Positions 43,319-52,532 are shown, numbered from the stretch's first letter. The stretch is DNA of 64,000 nt from Pedococcus sp. 5OH_020 (GCF_027812955.1 NZ_JAPYZV010000005.1:310001-374000); one strand, 5' to 3'. The notes: a model not told the origin generated them from the sequence alone. Translations and numbers: made by a program.

Positions 43319-43864
43319 ATGGCTCGGTTGATCCTGGTCAATGGTGCCCCCGGCTCCGGCAAGTCGACGATCGCCCACGCCCTCGCCCAGGAGACGCCAA
43401 TGAGCTTGGCCCTCGAGATCGACACCATCAAGCACTCCCTGGGACGATGGGACGACGATTCGCAGGCTTCGGGCCTGCACGCCAGACGGCTCGGCTTGGT
43501 GTTGGCAGGCGAACATCTGGCCGCCGGACTGGACGTCGTCATTGGCCAGTACGTTGCTAGGGCGGCGTTCATCGAGCAGCTCGAGGAGCTGGCCGATCTC
43601 CACGTCGCAGAGTTCCACGAGCTCGTACTCGACCTCGACGCTGTTGCCCTCGCCCGCCGCCTGGCTCGACGCGCCGGCGACCCCACCCGGCGTGAGCACG
43701 GTGTCAACAATCAGCTGGTAGGCCCAGAAGACGCCCCCGCCCTGGTGCAGTCCATCGGGAAACTGCTGCTGAGCCGCCCGCTGGCACACCGTGTCGATGC
43801 GCGAGGGTCGCTGTCCGCCACTCTCACCAGGGTGCGCGCGGCGCTCGAAAAAGCGCCAAAATGA
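43319..43864 (+). CDS. P-loop nucleotide kinase-like protein (AAA/zeta-toxin-like)
   Basis: A 181-residue protein with Walker A in LVNGAPGSGKSTIAHALA, a DTIKHSLGRWDDD substrate-binding segment, the LEELADLHVAEFHELVLDLD strand, and an Arg-rich lid (ARRLARRAGDPTRREHG). This pattern is typical of small actinobacterial kinases related to chloramphenicol phosphotransferase, gluconokinase or zeta toxin. No antitoxin gene accompanies it. The ATG at 43319 begins the first strand. Confidence 0.75.
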   Translation: MARLILVNGAPGSGKSTIAHALAQETPMSLALEIDTIKHSLGRWDDDSQASGLHARRLGLVLAGEHLAAGLDVVIGQYVARAAFIEQLEELADLHVAEFHELVLDLDAVALARRLARRAGDPTRREHGVNNQLVGPEDAPALVQSIGKLLLSRPLAHRVDARGSLSATLTRVRAALEKAPK

Positions 43865-44026
43865 CCATACCGCCCGGCTGCTCAGCGGGAATGCTGAGTG
43901 CGCGAGGTGGCGTCACTGACCCGCAAGGACTGCGGCGGCATCGCCTCGGTCAGCACACTCGGTGCGCTGACACCCCGAAGACACAGTCCACGGGCACAGT
44001 CTCTCCGGCATGGGAGCTGGGCATCG

Positions 44027-44064
44027 GATCGGGACCGGCGCGTCACCCGCGACCGGTCCCGATC
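44027..44064. terminator. Bidirectional hairpin terminator
   Basis: The perfect 12-bp stem GATCGGGACCGG/CCGGTCCCGATC with a 14-base loop lies between the convergent kinase (ends 43864) and subtilase (ends 44077) genes. The plus-strand side is followed by TCGTTGG. Confidence 0.7.
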
Positions 44065-44076
44065 TCGTTGGCTTGG

Positions 44077-45741
44077 TCAGCCGTTCGCCCTGTCGTTCGT
44101 CACCGCCGCCAGCGCATCCGTCTCACCGTTGCCGTACCACGAGGTGTGACCGGTGCCTGATCCTGTGCACTGCTGCACGGCGCCGCTCTGCGAACCGACG
44201 AACTGCGAGTAGGGCCGACCGGCGAGCGAGCCGGAGGTGGCGTTCGGCAGAGTCTGCGGGCACGCCTGCGGGTCGGCGGTCTGGGTGACGATCTGCTCCA
44301 CCTGGGTCGGGCGCATCTTGCCGTTCTGCGGGGTCCTCAGGTCGCCATACCGGCTGATCACGAGGGCGGCGACACCGGCGACATGCGGAGAGGCCATCGA
44401 CGTCCCCTGCAGGTAGCAGTAGACCGCGGTCGGGTACGTGACCTCGCCGGTCGGCTCCTTCACGCTGCGGCTGCAGGGCCGGGTTGCGGGCCAGGTCGAC
44501 AGGATCAACCCGTTGATCGCTGCGGCGGGGTCCGCCACGTTGCGGAAGTAGAAGTCACCACCGGGCGCCGCCACGTCGGCGGTGCTGACGCCGTAGGAGG
44601 AGTAGTACGACTTCAGATGGTCGGGGTAGTCGCCGGCCGTGGTGCCCTGCTGGAAGCTGCCCGTCGCGGTCACCCCGATCACTCCGGGGATCTCGGTCGG
44701 GATCACGACGCAGGCGTTGGTGACCTCGCGCGACTGCTCGCTTCCCGGCGGGAAGTCCGGACTGGTCGTGTCCATCGTCGGGTGGGAGAGGTCCTCGCTC
44801 TCGTTGCCCTCGGCCGCGACCACCGTCACGCCCTGGTTCATGGCGTACCGGATGGCGCGCTGCACGGCCTTCCAGATGACCCGCTGGGCGGCGTCATTGC
44901 GGCAGTTGAACAGGAACGGGTCGACGAAGTAGCTGTTGTTGGTGACGTCGAGGTGCCGGTCACCGGCCCACACGAAGGCGCACACGACCGCCTCGGGGAA
45001 GAAGAAGCCGTCAGCGTTGCCGGCCTTGATGCCTGCCACCCGCACGTGGGGCGCAACCCCGACGATGCCGACCCCGTTGGCCGCTGCGGCGATCGTGCCG
45101 GCAGTGTGCGTCCCGTGGCCGTTGTCGTCATCAGCGGCAGCTGCACCAGGCACCGGCGCTCCGCTGAGGCAGTTGGCGCTGTCGGCGTCCGAGACGTTCT
45201 GCCGCAGGTCAGGGTGCCGGTAGTCCAGGCCAGTGTCGATGTCCCCCACCACGACTGCGGGGCTGCCACCGGTGATCGCATGGGCCTCGGGTGTATGGAT
45301 CTGCCGCATGTCCCACTGCAAGGCGGACAGCGAGTCCGTGTCTGTCGCTGACGGGTTCGGCAGGTCGCCCGGCTGGGCGGCCGCCTCGCCGGCAAGGCCC
45401 AGGCCGCCGTCAACGCGGGTGGCGTACCCACTGGTGGCCTCCGCGCCCTCGACTGCAGCGTTGCCACTGATCACGGCGTCGAACGCAGCGTTGCTGCTCC
45501 GGGCGACCAGGACCCCGATCTTGGAGTAGTTGGCGACAACAGCCCCGCCGGCTGCGGTCACCAGGTCTGCGGCGTTTGACGGGCTCGACGACCCCTTGAA
45601 CAGAACGAGATAACTCTGGGCCTCTCCAGTGGCGGACGCCGTGGCGGACAGACCCGGTGTGGTCACTGCCATCCCGAACCCGGCCAACGCCACTGTCAGC
45701 GCGACTCGCAGGTTCCGTCCTCGCGAGCACGATCGGCGCAT
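44077..45741 (-). CDS. Secreted subtilisin-like serine protease (S8)
   Basis: A 554-residue exported protease. It has a signal peptide (AVTTPGLSATASA region) and an inhibitor-I9-like propeptide (SYLVLFKGSSSPSNAADLVT, then FDAVISGNAAVEGAEA). The catalytic domain carries Asp in VVGDIDTGLDYRHPDL, His in NGHGTHTAGTIAAAA, the oxyanion Asn in VTNNSY and Ser in GTSMASPHVAGVAAL. The triad is complete. AAGGGAG precedes the ATG at 8 bases. A perfect inverted repeat lies upstream in the gap shared with the nitroreductase gene. Confidence 0.93.
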   Translation of the reverse strand: MRRSCSRGRNLRVALTVALAGFGMAVTTPGLSATASATGEAQSYLVLFKGSSSPSNAADLVTAAGGAVVANYSKIGVLVARSSNAAFDAVISGNAAVEGAEATSGYATRVDGGLGLAGEAAAQPGDLPNPSATDTDSLSALQWDMRQIHTPEAHAITGGSPAVVVGDIDTGLDYRHPDLRQNVSDADSANCLSGAPVPGAAAADDDNGHGTHTAGTIAAAANGVGIVGVAPHVRVAGIKAGNADGFFFPEAVVCAFVWAGDRHLDVTNNSYFVDPFLFNCRNDAAQRVIWKAVQRAIRYAMNQGVTVVAAEGNESEDLSHPTMDTTSPDFPPGSEQSREVTNACVVIPTEIPGVIGVTATGSFQQGTTAGDYPDHLKSYYSSYGVSTADVAAPGGDFYFRNVADPAAAINGLILSTWPATRPCSRSVKEPTGEVTYPTAVYCYLQGTSMASPHVAGVAALVISRYGDLRTPQNGKMRPTQVEQIVTQTADPQACPQTLPNATSGSLAGRPYSQFVGSQSGAVQQCTGSGTGHTSWYGNGETDALAAVTNDRANG

Positions 45742-45866
45742 CGCGGTTCTCCCTTCACTCAGCGTTCCGAACCCCGCGACGAGCCGCGGACCCGAGGCGT
45801 GCGGCTACACCCCTAACGCGGTGGTCTACTCCTCTGAGATCGCGCGGTCAACGGGGACGGACCACT

Positions 45867-45898
45867 GATGCACCGCGAGGATCCTGCTCATCGCGGTG
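45867..45898. promoter_or_regulatory. Perfect 10-bp inverted repeat in a divergent promoter region
   Basis: TGCACCGCGA (45867-45876) and TCGCGGTGCA (45889-45898) flank a 12-base spacer, ending 49 bp before the nitroreductase start and 126 bp from the subtilase start. It could be an operator or a leader hairpin of the nitroreductase mRNA. Confidence 0.45.
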
Positions 45899-45946
45899 CA
45901 CAGCCGGTGCTAGCCACAAACGGTGCTGGAGGCGCAGGATGGCCCG

Positions 45947-46462
45947 GTGGAGACTTGGGACGCCCTGCGGGCGCGACGAAACGTTCGGCAGTTCACCGAG
46001 CAGCCAGTCCCGCAAGAGGCGCTCGACCGCATTCTCGAGGCTGGGCGTCGTGCCCCGTCCGCGAGCAACTGGCAGCCGTGGGACTTCGTGCTCGTCACGG
46101 ACCGGGCGCAGCTCGTCGAGCTGGCGAAGGTGTGGCAGGGCGCCAGGCATGTCGCCGGAGCGGCGGCCGCGATCGCGATCGTGGCGCCGGAGCCGGAGGA
46201 CGATCGGCAGTCGGCTCTTCTCCAGTACGATCTCGGCCAGGCCACGTTCGCCATGACGGTCGCCGCCGCCGACCTCGGCATCGGCACGGGCCATGCGGCG
46301 GCCGCCGACCAGAACCAGGCCAGAGCCGTTCTAGGCTTCCCCGAGGGACGATTCCTGGCCTACGTACTCTCCGTGGGATATCCGTCGGACAAGCCGCTGA
46401 CCGTCATCGAGCGGCTGAACCGACGGCCCTTCGACGAGGTCGTGCATCGCGGAGGGTGGTGA
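45947..46462 (+). CDS. Nitroreductase-family FMN oxidoreductase
   Basis: A 171-residue FMN-dependent protein: TWDALRARRNVRQFTEQPVP and RILEAGRRAPSASNWQPWDF at the start give the FMN-binding Arg and Ser residues, AADLGIGTGHAAA follows in the middle, and LSVGYPSDKPL lies near the end. The GTG at 45947 is chosen because AGGA lies 7 bases upstream and it gives the usual start; the GTG at 45923 would add eight residues. Substrate unknown. Confidence 0.85.
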   Translation: METWDALRARRNVRQFTEQPVPQEALDRILEAGRRAPSASNWQPWDFVLVTDRAQLVELAKVWQGARHVAGAAAAIAIVAPEPEDDRQSALLQYDLGQATFAMTVAAADLGIGTGHAAAADQNQARAVLGFPEGRFLAYVLSVGYPSDKPLTVIERLNRRPFDEVVHRGGW

Positions 46463-46590
46463 CCACCCGTACGGGCACGCCGACCGTTGCCTGATGGGTA
46501 GGCGCTTGCTACGTTGAGGCGCGGGCCCAGAGTCGCCCGCCGGCCCCCTCCGAGCGGTCAGCACGAGGGCCTTCACGAACATCGGAGCTC

Positions 46591-47487
46591 ATGATGCGTC
46601 GCACCGCCAGCGTGTTCGCAGTGGCCGTTCTCGCCGCCGCCATGGGCAGCGGTCTCGCCGGTCCCGCCGTGGCGAAGGTGACCCCGCCGACGGCGAATCC
46701 GCACGCCATCAAGACCTCTCCCTATGTGGCGCTGGGCGACAGCTACTCCTCTGCGGCCGGGGTTGCCCCGTTCGTCGCAGACGCTCCGCCCACGTGCAGC
46801 CGCTCGATGCTCAACTACGCCCATGACCTGGCGGCCCAGACCAGGCCGTCCTCGTTCACCGACGCCACGTGCAGCGGCGCCAAGACGTCCGACTTCTTCT
46901 CACCGCAGGCACCCGGCGTCCCGCCGCAGCTGGATGCGGTCACCAAGACCACGCGCCTGATCACGATGACCATCGGCGGTAACGACGAGAACGTCTTCGT
47001 CGACTCGTTCTCCGGCTGTGCCGCGATCTCGGGGACGGACATCCTGGGTAGCCCCTGCAAGCAGAAGTACGGCTCGGCCTTCACCGACGAGATCGTCAAC
47101 CAGACCTACCCCCATGTGGTCTCTGCGCTGATGGCGGTGCGGAGGAAGGCCCCGGATGCGACCGTCGTCATCCTGGGGTACCCCCGGATCCTGCCCGAGG
47201 CGGGGCAGCTGTCCTGCTATCGCTCGATGCCGATCGCCATGGGCGATGTCCCATGGCTGAACCACGAAGAGGACGTGCTGAACAGCGTCGTCAGCCGGGC
47301 GGCGGAGCAGACCGGAGCGAGGTTCGTCGACATGAGCTCGAGCTCCGCCGGCCACGACGCCTGCAAGCCCATCGGCCAACGGTGGATCGAGCCGGCCGTC
47401 GGACCCGTGAACGCCGCTCCGGTGCATCCGAACGCCACCGGCGAGGCGGCCATGGCAACGCAGACGCTGCTTCAGCTCGGGCACTGA
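46591..47487 (+). CDS. Secreted SGNH/GDSL-type lipase or esterase
   Basis: A 298-residue exported hydrolase. The signal peptide ends near GLAGPAVAK. The SGNH blocks are visible: the serine in YVALGDSYSSAAGV, the Gly/Asn block in TIGGNDENVF, and the Asp/His block in PVHPNATGEAAMA. Several cysteines (PTCSRS, ATCSGA, SGCAA, SPCKQK) suggest the disulfide-stabilised actinobacterial lipase subfamily. CGGAG lies just upstream of the ATG pair at 46591/46594. Confidence 0.88.
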   Translation: MMRRTASVFAVAVLAAAMGSGLAGPAVAKVTPPTANPHAIKTSPYVALGDSYSSAAGVAPFVADAPPTCSRSMLNYAHDLAAQTRPSSFTDATCSGAKTSDFFSPQAPGVPPQLDAVTKTTRLITMTIGGNDENVFVDSFSGCAAISGTDILGSPCKQKYGSAFTDEIVNQTYPHVVSALMAVRRKAPDATVVILGYPRILPEAGQLSCYRSMPIAMGDVPWLNHEEDVLNSVVSRAAEQTGARFVDMSSSSAGHDACKPIGQRWIEPAVGPVNAAPVHPNATGEAAMATQTLLQLGH

Positions 47488-47580
47488 GCGCCGACGCCAG
47501 AGGGGAGACGGGCGGCATGGCGCAAGGAGGCACGCCACCTCATTCGATGACTCCGAGGACGTCGGGGAGTCTGTCTTGCT

Positions 47581-48177
47581 ATGGCAACCGTGATCATGCA
47601 TGCAGTCGTATCGGTGGACGGTTTCATCGCCGACGAGAACGATGAGGTCGGGCCACTCTTCGAGTGGTACTTCAACGGTGACCTGCCCATCGCCGACGAG
47701 GCCGCGGAGCAACGTCATGCTCCGTTCCGGGTCAGCAGGCGGTCCCATGAGTACGTGAGCTCCTTCTGGGGCAGCATCGGCGCCACGATCCAAGGACGGC
47801 ACCTGTTCGACCTGACCAACGGCTGGGAGGCCGAGCCGCCGGCCGGGGAGCATCTGATCGTGGTGTCCCACAGACCGAAGCCGGAGGGTTGGCACCCGCA
47901 AGCTGATGTCCCGTTCTTCGAAGACGTCGCCGCCGCCGTCGAGGAGGCGAAGCACCGGGCCGGTGATCGCGTGGTTGCGGTCTGCGCCGGGAACGTTGGA
48001 GGCCAGGCACTTCGGCTCGGCCTCGTGGACGAGGTCGCGATGGACGTCGTGCCTGTGGTGTTCGGCAAGGGCAAGAGGTACTTCGGCCCGATAGGTTCGC
48101 AGCACCTGCTGGAAGATCCGAGCGTCGTCATCCAGGGCGAACGGGTCCTGCACCTGCGCTACCCGATCCGCCGCTGA
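47581..48177 (+). CDS. Dihydrofolate reductase-like (RibD C-terminal domain) protein
   Basis: A 198-residue RibD_C protein: MHAVVSVDGFIADENDEVGP at the start, TIQGRHLFDLTNGWE [the GR(H/R)TY-like NADPH motif], HLIVVSHRPKPEGW, the dinucleotide strand VVAVCAGNVGGQAL, and LVDEVAMDVVPVVFGKGKRY. Members reduce unknown pteridine-like or other substrates and are usually not true dihydrofolate reductases. It stands alone between the lipase and the luciferase-like gene. Confidence 0.87.
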   Translation: MATVIMHAVVSVDGFIADENDEVGPLFEWYFNGDLPIADEAAEQRHAPFRVSRRSHEYVSSFWGSIGATIQGRHLFDLTNGWEAEPPAGEHLIVVSHRPKPEGWHPQADVPFFEDVAAAVEEAKHRAGDRVVAVCAGNVGGQALRLGLVDEVAMDVVPVVFGKGKRYFGPIGSQHLLEDPSVVIQGERVLHLRYPIRR

Positions 48178-48348
48178 GCGCGCCTAGCGACGCTTGCGTC
48201 CTGCCGCGAGCGGATTCCCGTGTCGCACTGCCCCCCGGGCCGGTGTGCGACCCGGCTCTCATCGCGCCGGTACACGGTCTTGAGCGTTGAATGGGACTCG
48301 ACCGAGGCGAGCAACGGCACCGGCGGAGAGCGCGACGTGAGGAGTGGC

Positions 48349-49221
48349 ATGAAGCTAGGACTGCACATCTCGGACTTCACCTGGGACGGCGGGCCGAGCG
48401 CCCTGGCGGACACGCTCGGTGACGTCGCTGCGCGCGCCGAGAACGCGGGGTACGACCGAGTCAGTGTGATGGACCATCTTTGGCAGATCGCGCACTTGGG
48501 ACCGCCGGAGCACGAGATGCTCGAGGCATACACCACGCTCGGCTTCCTGGCAGCGAAGACGGAACGGGTCAAGCTGCTCACCGTGGTCACGGCCGTGGTG
48601 TACCGCGACCCCGGGCTGCTGGCCAAGGCCGTCACCACGCTGGACGTCCTCTCCGGTGGTCGAGCCATGCTCGGCATCGGGGCTGCCTGGAACGAGGAGG
48701 AGTCCCGCGGGCTCGGCCTGTTCTTCCCTTCCACGGCAGAGCGGTTCGAGCGGCTCGAGGAGGCGCTCCAGATCTGCCAGCGGATGTGGAGCGACGACGA
48801 GGGACCGTACGAGGGCAAGCACTACCACCTCGCCCGGACGCTGAACTCGCCCCAGTCCCTCAGCCGTCCCCACCCGCCGATCCTCGTCGGCGGCGCTGGT
48901 GAGCGTAAGACGCTGCGCCTGGTGGCCCAGTACGCCGACGCATGCAACATCTTCGACACGCCGGAGCTGGCCCACAAGCTGGGCGTGCTGCGCGAGCACT
49001 GCGAGCGGCTCGGACGCGACTACGACGAGATCGAGAAGACGGCCCAGCTCCGGTTCGACCTCGGCCGGAACGGCGAACGGGTCGAGCAGACGATCGAGCA
49101 CCTGCACGAGCTCGCCGGCTTGGGGATCGAGGTGGCGCATGGGGCCCTGGCCAACGTCAGCAAGCCCGGCACGCTCGAGCTGATGGCCGAGCGGGTGATC
49201 CCTGCAGTGGCGCAGATCTAG
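48349..49221 (+). CDS. Luciferase-like F420-dependent oxidoreductase
   Basis: A 290-residue LLM-family protein: KLGLHISDFTWDGGP at the start, RVSVMDHLWQ, KLLTVVTAVVYRDPGLLAK, DVLSGGRAMLGIGAAWNEEE and PPILVGGAGERKTLRLVAQY, the conserved cofactor and barrel segments. Actinobacterial members usually use F420, some FMN. GAGGAG precedes the ATG at 48349. The substrate is unknown and the gene is not in an obvious pathway. Confidence 0.88.
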   Translation: MKLGLHISDFTWDGGPSALADTLGDVAARAENAGYDRVSVMDHLWQIAHLGPPEHEMLEAYTTLGFLAAKTERVKLLTVVTAVVYRDPGLLAKAVTTLDVLSGGRAMLGIGAAWNEEESRGLGLFFPSTAERFERLEEALQICQRMWSDDEGPYEGKHYHLARTLNSPQSLSRPHPPILVGGAGERKTLRLVAQYADACNIFDTPELAHKLGVLREHCERLGRDYDEIEKTAQLRFDLGRNGERVEQTIEHLHELAGLGIEVAHGALANVSKPGTLELMAERVIPAVAQI

Positions 49222-49233
49222 CAGCGACAGGGC

Positions 49234-50700
49234 TTAGTCGAGGTGCCGGAAGCGCGGCCACAACAGGGACCACGGCCCGCGCGGATTGCGACAGACGGCC
49301 ACAGGCGCGCCTTGCTCCTCGTTGTCGACGCCCAGACCGTTGTCGAGTCGGGCCACCACCTCACAGGAGCCGAACAGGCGGTTCACGTGACGCAGCTGGT
49401 ATCCGACCATCAGCACGGCCTGCGTTCCCTCAGGTGGTGGTCCCAGCTCGTAGAGTGCGTTGTGCCCGCTGACCGGGTGCGGCAGCCCGTGCGCCGGCCC
49501 GAACCTGGCCACGGCCCCCGCTTCCCCATAGTTGGACGTGATCACTGCCCCCGGCGCCGGCCGAGTCGGTGTGCGGTAGGCCTGCGCGATCTGGTCCACG
49601 TAACGAGGCCAGCCGACCTGGTCGCCGACCAGCGGCGAGACGTCGGCCACTGGCGTCGACCCGACCGACGACACCGGCACCACGGGGAGCCCCAGAACAA
49701 CCGACACGCCGGCATTGACGACCACCAGCACGAACGCGCCGACCCGCCACGCCGGCCGGGGAAGGAGCCAGACGGCAACGGGGACAGAGCCGGCAGCGAA
49801 GGCCACGCTGAGCAGGTGGATCGGGTAGTGCGGCTGCGCGCCGGACACGAAGGTGAAGGTGACCAGCGCGGCAAGTGCCACCACGAGGAACCCGAGGGAT
49901 CCCCGGCGCTCAGGTCGCAGCAGCCAGCCGATCCCGACCACCCACACCGCTACGAGCGGAGGCCCCAGCATCACCACGAGCAGGAAGGGCAGCTGTGTGC
50001 GGACGTCTGCGGCGTTGTTCTCGGCCAGGGCCTGTCCCATGGCCAGCTGCGGCCAGTCATGGGCCGCCTGGTACAGGACGTTCGGGAGCCCCACGAGCAG
50101 CGCCACGACTGCGCCGACCCACGGCCATCGCGAGCAGAGCGACTGCCGCGGCCCCAGCAGAAGCACCCCGAGGACGAGGCCGACCAGGACCACGACCACC
50201 AGCAGACGGTTGTACGTCGTGACGCCGACGACAAGCCCTCCCCATATCCATGACACGGGATCGCCGCGGACGCCGCGCAGCACTGCCAGGACGACGAGCA
50301 GCAGCAGCGGCAGGTCGACGGTCGAGGTGAGCAGCAGGTGCCCCAGCATGAGGGGTAGGGCGGCGAAAGCGTAGCCCCAGGCCGTGAGCGACTGAGCCGC
50401 GCGCCTCCCACCCAGCTCGCGCGTGATGACTGCGAGCACCACCACGGAAGCAGCCGCTGCCAGGGTCGCCGGCACGCGCATGGCCCACGGCTGGTCGGCG
50501 AGGTGGGTGCTGAGCCGGGCCAGAAGCGGGGTGAGCGGGGGCTGGTCGACGTAGCCCCACGCCGATGGCAGCATCCGGTAGTAGAGCTCGTCGCGGTGGT
50601 AGCCGTAGCCGCCAGACCACACTGTGAGCGCCGCGGCCTGCGCGAGCACAGCGCTGAGCACCACTCGCCACTCGAATGGTGGTGGTCTCACTGAAGTCAC
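49234..50700 (-). CDS. GT39-type membrane glycosyltransferase
   Basis: A 488-residue protein. The first loop carries GGYGYHRDELYYRMLPSAWGYVDQPPLTPL [core YHRDELYYRMLPSAWGYVDQ], with the acidic pair of the PMT/ArnT (DUF2029/PMT_2) active site. About ten hydrophobic helices and a C-terminal extracytoplasmic domain (NYGEAGAVARFG) follow. Such enzymes move sugars from polyprenyl-phosphate donors onto cell-surface acceptors. The start may be GTG 50700 or GTG 50691. It is convergent with the luciferase-like gene, 12 bp apart. Confidence 0.86.
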   Translation of the reverse strand: MTSVRPPPFEWRVVLSAVLAQAAALTVWSGGYGYHRDELYYRMLPSAWGYVDQPPLTPLLARLSTHLADQPWAMRVPATLAAAASVVVLAVITRELGGRRAAQSLTAWGYAFAALPLMLGHLLLTSTVDLPLLLLVVLAVLRGVRGDPVSWIWGGLVVGVTTYNRLLVVVVLVGLVLGVLLLGPRQSLCSRWPWVGAVVALLVGLPNVLYQAAHDWPQLAMGQALAENNAADVRTQLPFLLVVMLGPPLVAVWVVGIGWLLRPERRGSLGFLVVALAALVTFTFVSGAQPHYPIHLLSVAFAAGSVPVAVWLLPRPAWRVGAFVLVVVNAGVSVVLGLPVVPVSSVGSTPVADVSPLVGDQVGWPRYVDQIAQAYRTPTRPAPGAVITSNYGEAGAVARFGPAHGLPHPVSGHNALYELGPPPEGTQAVLMVGYQLRHVNRLFGSCEVVARLDNGLGVDNEEQGAPVAVCRNPRGPWSLLWPRFRHLD

Positions 50701-50719
50701 TGTAGGCGTCCAGGCATTG

Positions 50720-50745
50720 CCGCGGCGTCGTGCTCACCGCCGCGG
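50720..50745 (-). terminator. Possible terminator after the aminotransferase gene
   Basis: The perfect 8-bp stem CCGCGGCG/CGCCGCGG with a 10-base loop lies 72 bp after the aminotransferase stop and before the GT39 start, on the same strand. Confidence 0.35.
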
Positions 50746-50817
50746 GCCTGCATCACGATCTCGAACATCCGAAAGACCGAACGCTGGGTCGGGCTAACGA
50801 CGGCTGTAGGGGTCCTG

Positions 50818-51939
50818 TCATTGCCCGAGGCGCTGTTCGAGTCGCTCCACAGCGCCGTCCACGTCAGTGAGCTTGTCGAGGCCGAAGAGTCCCACCCGGA
50901 AGGTGGAGAAGTCGTCTCCTTCGCCGCACATCAGCGGTACCCCCGCGGCGACCTGGATGCCGCGCTGCTTGAGCTTCACGCCGCTGCGGAGCTCCGGATC
51001 GTCCGTGAAAGCGACCACGACGCTGGGTGCAGCGAACCCTTCGGCCGCGACGGAGGGGAAGCCGAAGCTCGCGAGCATGGTTCTGACCCGGGTGCCGAGG
51101 GAGATCTGGGCCAGACGCAGCTCACGGAGCCCAGCGTCGCGAGTTTCGAGCATCAGGGCGGCGTCGTGCGCGAGCGTGTCCGTAGGCATCGTGGCGTGGT
51201 AGGGCGTCTGTCCCTGCGTGTAGGCCTCGGTGATCGTCAACCACTTCTGAAGGTCGACCGCGAAGCTCGTCGACGTCGTCGACATGACCTGGGCCCGCCC
51301 TGCCGCACCAAGCATCACGTAGCCCGCGCACGGTGAGCCGCTCCATCCCTTCTGCGGGGCGCTGAGCAGGACATCGACGCCCACGTCGGTCATGTCCACC
51401 CACAGCGCCCCGGAAGCGATGCAGTCGAGGACGAAGAGGCCGCCGACTGCATGCGTCGCCGCGGCGACGGCGCGCACATAGTCATCGGGCAGCACCATGC
51501 CTGCCGCCGTCTCCACATGGGCCGCGAAGACCACCTCAGGGCGGATCCGCTCGATGGCCTCGACCACCTCAGCGGCCGGGGCGGGCACCCAGGGAGCGTG
51601 CTGCTCGTCCGACAGCGGCCGGGCCTTGCAGACTGTGGTCTCACTCGTCACCGACCCGGCGTCGAAGATCTGCGACCAACGGTAGGAGAACAGACCGTTA
51701 CGCACCACAAGGCATCGCCGTCCCGTCGCCAGCTGACGGGCGACCGCTTCCATCGCGTAGGTGCCGCCGCCCGGCACCACCGCGACCGTCTCGGCGCTGT
51801 AGGTGGTGCACAGGACGTCGGTGATGTCCTGCATCACTGCGACGAAGCGTGTCGACATGTGGTTCAAGGACCGGTCGGTGAACACCACCGAGTACTCGAG
51901 CAGGCCATCGGGATCGACGTCGCGGCGAGGAAGACTCAC
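50818..51939 (-). CDS. Class V aminotransferase
   Basis: A 373-residue PLP enzyme of the alanine-glyoxylate/serine-pyruvate aminotransferase branch: AVVPGGGTYAMEAVARQ at the phosphate-binding start, AAHVETAAGMVLP, LDCIASGALWVDMTDVGVDV, and the lysine in LLSAPQKGWSGSPCAG. The N-terminus is short and lacks the usual GPT motif, so the substrate may differ from classical members. GTG start; no strong ribosome site. The RemA-like gene lies 50 bp upstream on the same strand. Confidence 0.87.
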   Translation of the reverse strand: MSLPRRDVDPDGLLEYSVVFTDRSLNHMSTRFVAVMQDITDVLCTTYSAETVAVVPGGGTYAMEAVARQLATGRRCLVVRNGLFSYRWSQIFDAGSVTSETTVCKARPLSDEQHAPWVPAPAAEVVEAIERIRPEVVFAAHVETAAGMVLPDDYVRAVAAATHAVGGLFVLDCIASGALWVDMTDVGVDVLLSAPQKGWSGSPCAGYVMLGAAGRAQVMSTTSTSFAVDLQKWLTITEAYTQGQTPYHATMPTDTLAHDAALMLETRDAGLRELRLAQISLGTRVRTMLASFGFPSVAAEGFAAPSVVVAFTDDPELRSGVKLKQRGIQVAAGVPLMCGEGDDFSTFRVGLFGLDKLTDVDGAVERLEQRLGQ

Positions 51940-51989
51940 CTGCGTAGGTTCCCACAGGTCCCCCTGCTGCGCCCTCGAGGACCGTGCGG

Positions 51990-52334
51990 CTATGCCGGCG
52001 CGGACTCGGTCGTCGAGGCCAGAAGCCGGCGCGCTCGCCGACCAAGGTCGCCGAGGTCGACCCGGCCGGCATCGGCGGCGGCCGCCAGACGCGCCGCCAG
52101 GTCCAGCGCCTCGTCGAGCTCCGGCCCGGGGATGGCCGCCTCCTGGCCCATGTCACGAAGGATCGTGCCTTCCGTCCTTGAGGCGATCAGGGGGTCGGAG
52201 ACTCCATCGACCCAGACCCGCGTGCGACGGCCGTCGCCGCGTTCCTCACCAGTGATCCGCTCGAGCGCGAAGATCCGATCCGCACGCGCGAACTTGCCGA
52301 AGCCCAAAGCCACCATGCGAGTGTCCGATGCCAC
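51990..52334 (-). CDS. Small protein with RemA/DUF370-like N-terminus
   Basis: A 114-residue protein. The N-terminal half (MVALGFGKFARADRIFALER, then GRRTRVWVDGVSDPLIASRT) resembles the RemA/DUF370 pattern INIGFGNxVxxxRIIAI with a GRRT segment. The C-terminal half is an Ala-rich helix. RemA is a DNA-binding activator in Bacillus, but this actinobacterial relative is uncharacterised. GTG 52334 has AGGAT at 7 bases; ATG 52316 is an alternative. Assignment is by eye. Confidence 0.6.
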   Translation of the reverse strand: MASDTRMVALGFGKFARADRIFALERITGEERGDGRRTRVWVDGVSDPLIASRTEGTILRDMGQEAAIPGPELDEALDLAARLAAAADAGRVDLGDLGRRARRLLASTTESAPA

Positions 52335-52436
52335 TCAGCCATCCTGACACCATCGATCCCCGTTCGGCCTGCGTGCCGCACCGACCTTCAGTGAGCTCGC
52401 GGCGTACTCCGCGACGACCATGGAGCAATGTCCGCT

Positions 52437-52454
52437 GGACGCGCGGACGCGTCC
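52437..52454. promoter_or_regulatory. Inverted repeat in the gap 52335-52532
   Basis: GGACGCG and CGCGTCC flank CGGA, a perfect 7-bp hairpin or operator, in the divergent region between the RemA-like and monooxygenase-domain genes. Confidence 0.35.
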
Positions 52455-52532
52455 GATGCACGGATGCGGGGCGTGGGTGCTTCGAGCGAGGCTGGACGAG
52501 CCATCCATTGACGACTGACTCCAGGAGACACT

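Noticed and set aside
43319-43864. Zeta-toxin/epsilon toxin-antitoxin module
   Set aside because: Only the P-loop kinase fold is seen; no antitoxin-like small gene is adjacent, so a toxin call is not supported.
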